NCBI RefSeq assembly: GCF_001418005.1
Contig: NZ_LIOL01000006.1
Location: 242,042 to 306,041, forward strand
From: Chelatococcus sambhunathii
GTDB lineage: Bacteria; Pseudomonadota; Alphaproteobacteria; Rhizobiales; Beijerinckiaceae
Length of the DNA: 64,000 nucleotides
Reading direction: 5' to 3'
The translations under genes and the position numbers were made by a program. Below the pieces are notes generated by a model, which was not told the origin of the DNA, made no database searches, and worked only from the letters and a program-made list of their open reading frames with translations. Shown here in pieces: positions 58,115 through 64,000 of the stretch (positions are counted from its first letter, which is position 1; each line of letters starts with the position of its first letter).

Positions 58115-58789
58115 CTATGCTGGCAGGACGACAACCTTCGTCTTGAGCGGCGTGCGCTCGTAGAGGTGGATCATGTCCTGGCTGAGCAGGCCGACACAGC
58201 CGCTCGTGACACCATTGCCGATCGATTCCGGGTCGCTGCTGGCGTAGATCGTATAGAGGGTATAGGCGCCGTTCTGATAGAGATAGAGCGTGCGAGCACC
58301 GAGCGGGTTATCGAGGCCGCCCGGCATGCCGCCGGCATACTTCGCCACTTCGGGCTGGCGCCGGATCATCTCCCTGGGCGGTGTCCAGGTCGGCCATTCG
58401 GCCTTGCGCCCGACATAGGCGTCGCCGCTCCACAGGAACCCCTGGCGGCCGACATTGGCGCCATAGCGGGTCGCTTGTCCGTCGCCCTCGATCCGGTAGA
58501 CGTAATAGTTGCCGGGATCGACGATTATCGTGCCAGGCTCTTCCTGGGTCTCGTAACGAACGGTCCGACGGAAAAACTTGGGATCGACCTTGCTGACATC
58601 AACCGCCGGAATCGGAAACTTCTCGTCCGGCACCGGCCCATAGGCCAGCTTCGCCTCGGCCAGGCTCATGCCATCGGACGTCATGCAACCGGACAGCCCG
58701 AGCCCACCAAGGCCGACGGCGGAGCCGATCAAAAACGACCGGCGGTTGAGAAGCGCCGGCGAAAGCCCGGTCAAAGCCGTTTTCTTCAT
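58115..58789 (-). CDS. L,D-transpeptidase (YkuD) family lipoprotein, variant active site
   Basis: A 224-residue YkuD-domain protein. The N terminus has a twin-Arg NRRSFLIG, a hydrophobic core and a lipobox LSGC, so it is probably a lipoprotein facing the periplasm. Catalytic Cys198 lies in SIGNGVTSGCVGLL. The usual motif IHG upstream reads IYA, with Tyr182 in place of the conserved His, and the Arg after the Cys (CIR/CVR) is Gly. The cross-linking chemistry may therefore differ from standard enzymes. The start at 58789 was chosen for the signal peptide; an upstream frame exists. Confidence 0.85.
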   Translation of the reverse strand: MKKTALTGLSPALLNRRSFLIGSAVGLGGLGLSGCMTSDGMSLAEAKLAYGPVPDEKFPIPAVDVSKVDPKFFRRTVRYETQEEPGTIIVDPGNYYVYRIEGDGQATRYGANVGRQGFLWSGDAYVGRKAEWPTWTPPREMIRRQPEVAKYAGGMPGGLDNPLGARTLYLYQNGAYTLYTIYASSDPESIGNGVTSGCVGLLSQDMIHLYERTPLKTKVVVLPA

Positions 58790-59150
58790 CGCGCCACCAT
58801 CGGCAATCCCACCGTCCATGATCATGATGTCGGAGCCCCATGCCCGTTGCCCGGCGAGAGAGAATGGCCGTCGATTGCCCCGCCGAGCGTCTCTGCCGCA
58901 CCGAGACTGCCGCCGCACGCGCCGATTGGCAAGCGCGGTCCTTCGCTGCGCAGCCTTCCATGAACAAAAGTCGCCCGGCCCGAATCCCACCCGGCTGGCC
59001 GACGGCGCCACCCGTCGCCCCGGCTAGAGAACGCTGCCCTGCGACTGGCGCCGTGCTCCGCTGCGGCAAAGTCGCTTGTCGGCCCGATGACCGGCGCCTA
59101 ATCATTGGCGCGCGGACAGGGCCGTTCCGCGGAAGGGCCATCGAGGACAC
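58790..59150. other. Divergent intergenic region between the YkuD and MFS genes
   Basis: About 360 bases with no convincing gene, RNA or repeat. It must contain the promoters of the two flanking divergent genes; none could be fixed by consensus. Confidence 0.5.
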
Positions 59151-60389
59151 ATGTCGCCCCAGGGACAGCGCGATGCGCCGGATTCCGCCTATTCCTGGCT
59201 GCGGCTGGCGCTGTCGCTCCTGCTCGGGACCATTGCCTGTGTCGGCACCTGGTCGGTCGTCGTGGTGCTGCCCGCCGTCCAGGCGGAGTTCGGTACGCTG
59301 CGGGCCGGCGCCTCGCTGCCCTATACCTGCGTCATGCTCGGGTTCGGCTTCGGCAACATCGTGATGGGCCGCATCGCCGATCGTTACGGGATCGTCGTGC
59401 CGATCACGGGCGGGGCTATCCTGCTCGCGGCAGGCTACATCCTGGCGGGACTGTCGGGCAGCCTATGGCAGTTCGCTCTGGCGCATGGACTGCTGATCGG
59501 CATTGGTGGCGGCGCAGGGTTCGCGCCGCTCATTGCCGACCTGTCGCACTGGTTTCGCCGGCATCGCGGGCTGGCGGTCGTTTTCGGGGCCTCCGGCAGC
59601 TATCTTGCCGGTGTGATCTGGCCGCAGGTGATCACCTGGGGGCTTCAAAGCCACGGCTGGCGCGCTACGCATATCGGCATCGGCATCGTCGCGCTCGCCG
59701 TGATGCTGCCACTTGCGCCGTTCTTCCGCAGGCGGCCCGCAGCCGAGACGCTGGCGGCCGCCGAGATATCGAGCGCCGGCGCGCGGGGCGATCTCGGGCT
59801 GTCGCCGAACCGGTTGCAGGGGCTGCTCGCGCTCGCCGGCTTCTGCTGCTGTGTCGCCATGGCGATGCCGCAGGTTCATATCGTCGCCTATTGCGGCGAT
59901 CTGGGTTATGGCGTCGCGCGCGGCGCCGAAATGCTGTCGCTAATGCTCTTCCTCGGCATCATCAGCCGAATCGGGTCCGGCTTCGTCGCGGACCGAATCG
60001 GCGGCGCGGCGACCCTGGCGCTCGGCTCGCTGATGCAGGGGCTCGCGCTATTCCTCTATCTCTGGTTCGACGGGCTGCGTTCGCTCTACATCGTCACAGG
60101 CATCTTCGGCCTGTTCCAGGGTGGCATTGTGCCGATATATGCCGTCATCATCCGCGACTACCTACCACCCAGGGAAGCCGGCATGCGCATCGGTATCGTC
60201 ATGTCGGCGACCATCGCCGGCATGGCCTTTGGCGGCTATGTCTCGGGGCTGATCTTCGATGTCTTTGCATCCTACCGCATGGCTTTCCTGAACGGGCTCG
60301 CCTGGAACCTCATCAATCTCGCCATCGTCGGCTGGCTGATGCTGAAAGCGAAACCAAAACTGCAAGCCGCTTCCAACACTGCATTCTGA
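59151..60389 (+). CDS. MFS transporter
   Basis: A 412-residue major facilitator protein with twelve membrane segments. The loop 2-3 signature GRIADRYG is intact; the matching loop 8-9 reads VADRIGG. The sequence resembles oxalate/formate and monocarboxylate-type MFS carriers (LPYTCVMLGFGFGNIVMGRI), so an organic acid is the likely substrate. GAGGA precedes the ATG. It stands alone; the tRNA-Gly gene converges 288 bases downstream, and that gap shows no feature I recognise. Confidence 0.9.
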   Translation: MSPQGQRDAPDSAYSWLRLALSLLLGTIACVGTWSVVVVLPAVQAEFGTLRAGASLPYTCVMLGFGFGNIVMGRIADRYGIVVPITGGAILLAAGYILAGLSGSLWQFALAHGLLIGIGGGAGFAPLIADLSHWFRRHRGLAVVFGASGSYLAGVIWPQVITWGLQSHGWRATHIGIGIVALAVMLPLAPFFRRRPAAETLAAAEISSAGARGDLGLSPNRLQGLLALAGFCCCVAMAMPQVHIVAYCGDLGYGVARGAEMLSLMLFLGIISRIGSGFVADRIGGAATLALGSLMQGLALFLYLWFDGLRSLYIVTGIFGLFQGGIVPIYAVIIRDYLPPREAGMRIGIVMSATIAGMAFGGYVSGLIFDVFASYRMAFLNGLAWNLINLAIVGWLMLKAKPKLQAASNTAF

Positions 60390-60677
60390 GGGGCGGGCCC
60401 GTTCGAAGCACGAGCCGTAATGGGCCGGGACGCCGCTGGGCGAAAGCGGGTCCATTGGCAGGTCAGGCCTTCCGCCGTGATTGTGATCGCTTTGGTTCGG
60501 GGAGCGAACCCGCTGTGCGGAAAGTCCGGTCGAGGTCGTTCACCGGCCGGCGGCGATGCCCGCACCGGGCGTCGTCCGACGGCGGTGCGGCACGAGGCGG
60601 CTGCGCCGTTTCGCTGGCACGAACGAGGGCAGCGAGCAAGGAACGCCCTTGCGAGCGTCTGGATTTCTGAGATGAAC

Positions 60678-60752
60678 TGGAGCGGGCGAAGGGATTCGAA
60701 CCCTCGACCCCAACCTTGGCAAGGTTGTGCTCTACCCCTGAGCTACACCCGC
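60678..60752 (-). tRNA. tRNA-Gly (anticodon GCC)
   Basis: A cloverleaf on the minus strand: acceptor stem GCGGGTG / CGCCCGC (one G-T pair), D arm with AGCTCAGGGGTAGAGC, anticodon loop TTGCCAA with anticodon GCC, T arm GGTTCGAATCC, discriminator T and an encoded CCA. No integration footprint is obvious on either side. The 275 bases between it and the next gene (60753-61027) show nothing I recognise. Confidence 0.97.
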
Positions 60753-61027
60753 ATCCATGTCCGGCAGCGATCAGCGCCATCGAGGTCGGCTACATGCCGC
60801 AAACTGCAGGACAATGCAAGGGGCAAATTCGGTATGCTCGACAAAAATGCCGCGCGCACCGCCATCCAGCCTGTGGATGACTTGGTCCCGACCGTCGCCA
60901 GCCAGCACGCGAGCCCGAGCGGCCGGGCGTCCTGCCTGCGGGGTGGCTGCACGGGCTTGGGATGCCCCCGTTGGCCGCCGGGGCTCTCCTTCTTGCCGCA
61001 TGCCGGGCCGGCCGGTACAACCGCGCC

Positions 61028-61585
61028 ATGTCTGCCACGCCCGACGATCTCTTCGCCTTTCTCGCCAACCTCGGCATCACGGCGGTGACGACGACGCACC
61101 CGCCGCTCTTCACGGTCGCCGAGTCGCGGGCGCTGCGCGGCCTCATTCCCGGCGGGCACACCAAGAACCTGTTCCTCAAGGACAGGAAGGGGCGGCTCTT
61201 CCTCGTCGTCGCGCTCGAGGACGCCGCGATCGACCTCAAGGCGCTGCCGGCCGCGGTCGGCGCGAGCGGCAAGTTCTCCTTCGCCAGCGCCGAACTCCTG
61301 AAGCAGCATCTTGGCGTCGAGCCCGGCTCGGTCACGCCCTTCGGCGCCTTCAACGACCGGGAGGGCGCCGTCACCATCGTGCTCGACGCCGCCATGCTGG
61401 AGAACGAGCGCCTGAACTTCCACCCGCTCATCAACACGATGACGAGCACCATCGGCCGCGACGACCTTGTCGCCTTCCTGCGCGCCACGGGCCACGAGCC
61501 GCTCGTCGTGGCGGCATCGCGCCCCGAACCTGCCGGCGGGATGCGCCCGGACGATTGCCAGACGCGCATCGCCGCCCCATCTTGA
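61028..61585 (+). CDS. Prolyl-tRNA editing protein, ProXp-ala/YbaK type
   Basis: A 185-residue free-standing trans-editing domain that deacylates mischarged Ala-tRNA(Pro). Diagnostic segments: TTTHPPLFTVAESRALRGLI, GGHTKNLFLKDRKGRLFLV with the catalytic Lys, and LNFHPLINTMTSTI. The ATG at 61028 is the family start. Common in alphaproteobacteria, whose prolyl-tRNA synthetase lacks the inserted editing domain. It lies just after tRNA-Gly and before cnoX. Confidence 0.9.
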   Translation: MSATPDDLFAFLANLGITAVTTTHPPLFTVAESRALRGLIPGGHTKNLFLKDRKGRLFLVVALEDAAIDLKALPAAVGASGKFSFASAELLKQHLGVEPGSVTPFGAFNDREGAVTIVLDAAMLENERLNFHPLINTMTSTIGRDDLVAFLRATGHEPLVVAASRPEPAGGMRPDDCQTRIAAPS

Positions 61586-61638
61586 ACATGCCGCGGGCAG
61601 GAAGGCCCGATCCGCATTCGTCACAAACAGAGGTTTGA

Positions 61639-62538
61639 ATGTTGAACGAACAGCCCACCGTGGCCGATGCCGGCACCATCAAGGACACGACGACCGCCGC
61701 CTTCCGGCAGGATGTCATTACCGAATCCATGCGCCAACCGGTGCTGGTGGATTTCTGGGCGCCCTGGTGCGGCCCGTGCAAACAGCTGACCCCCGTTCTC
61801 GAGAAGGTGGTGGCCGCAGCCAAGGGCAAGGTCAAGCTCGTCAAGCTCAACATCGACGAGCATCCGCAGATCCCCGGCCAGCTCGGCATCCAGTCGATTC
61901 CCGCCGTCATCGCCTTCCAGCGCGGCCAGCCGGTGGACGGCTTCATGGGCGCCCTGCCCGAGAGCCAGGTGAAGGGCTTCATCGAACGCCTCGTAGGCCC
62001 CGTCGGCCCGGCGGCGACGGATGTGATGCTCGAGGAAGCCGCGACGAAGCTTGCGGCCGGCGACGCCACTGGCGCGGCCGAGATCTATGCCGCCGTGCTG
62101 ACGCAGGAGCCGGCCAACACCGTCGCCATCGGCGCCCTCGCCAGACTGCATGTCACCCTCGGCGATATCGATGGGGCAAAGCGCTTCCTCGCCATGGCGC
62201 CGGCAGACAAGGCGAACGACCCGGCGATTGCCGCCGGCCGGGCCGCCATCGAGCTTGCCGAGCAGACGGCCGAGCTCGGCGACCTCGCCGAGCTCGAGGC
62301 GCGCGTCGAGGCTGATCCGCGCGACCACCAGGCACGATTCGACCTCGCCCTCGCGCTCAACGCCCGCGGCCGGCGGGAGGCGGCGCTCGACCATCTGCTC
62401 GAGATCGTCCGCCGCGACCGCAACTGGAACGACGATGGCGCCCGCCGGCAGCTCGTGCAGCTCTTCGACGCCTGGGGACCGATGGACGAGATGACGATTG
62501 CGGGGCGCAGGCGGCTGTCCTCGCTCCTGTTCGCCTGA
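61639..62538 (+). CDS. Thioredoxin-TPR protein, CnoX/YbbN type
   Basis: A 299-residue protein: thioredoxin domain (about 20-125) with active site FWAPWCGPCKQL, then a TPR-like helical domain (ATKLAAGDATGAAEIYAAVL and later repeats). CnoX proteins hold oxidised clients for GroEL/DnaK. This version has both redox cysteines, as in Caulobacter, unlike the E. coli SxxC form, so it should be an active thiol reductase. First of three genes on the same strand in an order conserved in Hyphomicrobiales. Confidence 0.92.
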   Translation: MLNEQPTVADAGTIKDTTTAAFRQDVITESMRQPVLVDFWAPWCGPCKQLTPVLEKVVAAAKGKVKLVKLNIDEHPQIPGQLGIQSIPAVIAFQRGQPVDGFMGALPESQVKGFIERLVGPVGPAATDVMLEEAATKLAAGDATGAAEIYAAVLTQEPANTVAIGALARLHVTLGDIDGAKRFLAMAPADKANDPAIAAGRAAIELAEQTAELGDLAELEARVEADPRDHQARFDLALALNARGRREAALDHLLEIVRRDRNWNDDGARRQLVQLFDAWGPMDEMTIAGRRRLSSLLFA

Positions 62539-62570
62539 CAGGAGCCGGCAGCCTGGCGGGAGACGACGGC

Positions 62571-63242
62571 ATGGTGATGAACCCGACCTACCGCAGCCCG
62601 GCGGAGATGCCGGCCGTCATTCCGCTCTTTCCCCTTTCGGGTGTGCTGCTGCTGCCGCGCGGACAACTTCCGCTCAACATCTTCGAGCCGCGCTACCTCG
62701 CCATGGTCGACGATGCGCTGGCCGGCCGGCGCATCATCGGCATGATCCAGCCCGACGCCGAGGAAGCGGCGCAGACGAGCACGCCGCGGCTCTATGCGGT
62801 GGGCTGCGCCGGGCGCATCACCCAACTGGCCGAGACCGGCGACGGGCGCTACCTCATCACGCTGAGCGGCATCGCGCGCTTTCGCGTGCGCGAGGAGCTC
62901 ACCGTCATGACGCCCTACCGCCAGGCGCGCGTCGACTACGACCCCTTCGCCATCGACTTCACGCCCCGCGCCGGGGAGGAGGCGGTGGACCGCGATGCCC
63001 TCATCCACGCGCTCCGGGACTTCGCCGCCGCCAACGATCTCAAGATTGACTGGAAGAGCATCGAGGGAGCGCCGAACGAGGCGCTCGTCAATGCCCTGTC
63101 CATGATGAGCCCCTTCGGCCCCAAGGAGAAGCAGGCGCTTCTCGAGGCGCCCGATCTCAAGGCGCGGGCGGAGACGCTGGTCGCCATCACAGAGATCGAG
63201 CTCGCACGCATCGCCGGCGGGTCCGAAACGACGTTGCAATAA
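62571..63242 (+). CDS. Lon N-terminal-domain protein
   Basis: A 223-residue stand-alone LON substrate-binding domain: IPLFPLSGVLLLPRGQLPLN, IFEPRYLAMVDDAL, then IGMIQPDAEE. It lacks the ATPase and protease domains of Lon. The family is thought to recognise substrates or act as an adaptor; function is unproven. It follows cnoX by 32 bases and precedes a Trm112 gene. Confidence 0.9.
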   Translation: MVMNPTYRSPAEMPAVIPLFPLSGVLLLPRGQLPLNIFEPRYLAMVDDALAGRRIIGMIQPDAEEAAQTSTPRLYAVGCAGRITQLAETGDGRYLITLSGIARFRVREELTVMTPYRQARVDYDPFAIDFTPRAGEEAVDRDALIHALRDFAAANDLKIDWKSIEGAPNEALVNALSMMSPFGPKEKQALLEAPDLKARAETLVAITEIELARIAGGSETTLQ

Positions 63243-63297
63243 GCCGCGCCGCATGCGATTCGCTCGGCCGTGACAGGCGTCGACACGAGGCAAAACG

Positions 63298-63525
63298 ATG
63301 AGCGAAGGCCGGAACGAGGGGCAGAACCCGCAGCACAGCACGACACGCATGTCGAGCGGCGTCGATCCGAAGCTGCTCGAGATCCTCGTCTGCCCCTTGA
63401 CCAAGACGACACTCGAATACGATGCGGCGCGGCAGGAGCTGATCAGCCGGCAGGCCAAGCTCGCCTATCCGATCCGCGACGGCATCCCGATCATGCTGCC
63501 GGAAGAGGCGCGGCCGCTGGAGTGA
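63298..63525 (+). CDS. Trm112-family small protein
   Basis: A 75-residue UPF0434/Trm112 protein: [17 protein letters not shown], then [20 protein letters not shown]. Trm112 proteins activate methyltransferases that modify tRNA, rRNA or release factors. The bacterial short form here keeps only one of the usual Cys residues. Third gene of the cnoX-lonN-trm112 row. Confidence 0.9.
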   Translation: MSEGRNEGQNPQHSTTRMSSGVDPKLLEILVCPLTKTTLEYDAARQELISRQAKLAYPIRDGIPIMLPEEARPLE

Positions 63526-63567
63526 CAAAGGCGGAACAGCTGATTCGGCCAACGGCACGCGCCTATG

Positions 63568-63617
63568 AAGGGTACCTTACTGCTGCTTAACCACTAAGCG
63601 GCAGGTACCCTTTTTTT
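63568..63617 (+). terminator. Terminator after the trm112 gene
   Basis: A long stem: outer AAGGGTACC / GGTACCCTT and inner CTGCTGCTTA / TAAGCGGCAG (one mismatch) around ACCAC, followed by seven T. It starts 43 bases after the trm112 stop and ends the three-gene unit. Confidence 0.85.
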
Positions 63618-63691
63618 CATCGAACTCCGCGATATGCAATACAAGGGCTTCATCTGGGTAGGCGGATTTTATAGGCCGTAAACCCATAAAC
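63577..63691 (-). pseudogene. Possible 3' remnant of a foreign gene truncated by the IS element
   Basis: A minus-strand frame ending FMGLRPIKSAYPDEALVL then HIAEFDEKKGTCRLVVKQQ, in AT-rich DNA unlike the surroundings. Its composition is protein-like. The frame runs into the IS element at about 63692, where the original upstream part would have been. It overlaps the terminator. This is a weak call based on composition and position. Confidence 0.3.
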
Positions 63692-64000
63692 GGCTCTGGG
63701 TTCCCTGACGGTGGCAATTGTGATTCAAGCTCCTTTTCGGGAGCTTTGCGATGGGCCGCTACGATCTGACGGATTTCGAATGGGAGGCGATCCGGCCTCA
63801 CCTTCCCAACAAGTCGCGGGGCGTGCCTCGCGTGGATGACCGGCGGGTGCTCAATGGCATCTTCTGGTGCCTGCGCTCGGGCGCGCCGTGGGCGGACATG
63901 CCGGCGCGCTACGGGCCGCCGACCACGATCTACAACCGCTTCAACCGATGGCGGAAGGCGGGCGTCTGGGATCGGCTCATGGACGCGATCACAAGGGCTT
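63692..64000 (+). mobile_element. IS5-family insertion sequence, left part
   Basis: The window ends inside an IS5-family (IS427-like group) element. The left end is placed at about 63692 (GGCTCTGGGTTCCC) from the change in base composition and the usual distance to the transposase start; the exact inverted repeat cannot be confirmed without the right end. Confidence 0.6.
63751..64000 (+). CDS. IS5-family transposase, 5' part
   Basis: A partial CDS, first 83 codons, running off the window. MGRYDLTDFEWEAIRPHLP, then VLNGIFWCLRSGAPWADMPA and TTIYNRFNRWRKAGVWDRLM are typical of the DUF4096 N-terminal domain encoded by orfA of IS427-group elements, where orfB is reached by a frameshift. GGGAG lies 10 bases before the ATG. 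Confidence 0.85.
   Translation, partial: MGRYDLTDFEWEAIRPHLPNKSRGVPRVDDRRVLNGIFWCLRSGAPWADMPARYGPPTTIYNRFNRWRKAGVWDRLMDAITRA

Noticed and set aside
60678..61027. tRNA-Gly as an integration site for an island
   Set aside because: No integrase, no repeated tRNA 3' end and no change of composition on either side; the neighbouring genes are housekeeping.

Overview
The window is high-GC DNA with the codon and gene-order style of an alphaproteobacterium, most likely order Hyphomicrobiales (Rhizobiales). Supporting signs are an F1 ATP synthase operon in the order atpH-atpA-atpG-atpD-atpC with no Fo genes, a PutA without a DNA-binding domain next to an Lrp-type PutR, an HmrR/CueR copper switch, a CnoX / Lon-N / Trm112 gene row, and a REP-like palindrome of the kind common in Bradyrhizobium and its relatives. 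I cannot name a genus. Most of the window is ordinary chromosome, coding densely on both strands in short operons. Mobile DNA is clear only at the right edge, where an IS5-family element begins and is cut off.

Layout, left to right. 41-1875 (-): pseudouridine salvage, psuK-psuG. 2180-7179 (+): atpHAGDC, closed by a perfect terminator. 7248-11718 (-): an SsuABC-like ABC importer followed by an acyl-CoA synthetase. 11920-15618: putR and putA, divergent. 15868-17020 (+): ahpC-ahpD peroxide defence. 17161-19211 (+): a two-component system, then a PmtA-like methyltransferase and a CPBP membrane protease. 20901-22389 (+): two tandem, homologous ParA/MinD-like ATPases of unknown role. 22401-25746: copper homeostasis, with cueR, a copA broken by one in-frame amber codon, two facing CueR operators and copZ. 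25753-29438 (-): homocysteine methyltransferase, DeoR regulator, LOG-family protein and EamA exporter. 29690-33292 (-): a 1200-residue autotransporter. 33846-37738: a TetR repressor with two operator dyads, divergent from a DevBCA-type exporter. 37719-42562: small regulators and hypothetical genes plus a DapA-like aldolase. 42543-46139 (-): a YnjBCD-type importer. 46353-47198: a short HPF/RaiA-like protein and a peptide deformylase-like protein with altered active-site motifs. 47395-54470: TetR, amidohydrolase, a full Liv-type ABC importer and DUF3830, which look like one uptake-and-hydrolysis unit. 54896-57079: a zinc-ribbon peptide, a group III truncated haemoglobin and the Mg2+ transporter mgtE. 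57080-57700: a long structured mgtE leader with small Arg/Pro-rich ORFs. 58115-60389: an L,D-transpeptidase-like lipoprotein and an MFS transporter. 60678-60752 (-): tRNA-Gly(GCC). 61028-63525 (+): ProXp-ala-like editing protein, CnoX, Lon-N protein and Trm112. 63568-64000: terminator, a low-GC gene remnant and the IS element.

The observations most worth following are the mgtE leader (nested small ORFs with Shine-Dalgarno sequences held in hairpins), the ParA-like pair in which the second copy has lost the signature lysine, the amber codon in copA, and the deformylase-like protein with substitutions in all three catalytic motifs. All functional statements come from reading translated sequence and motifs. 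No database search was run.
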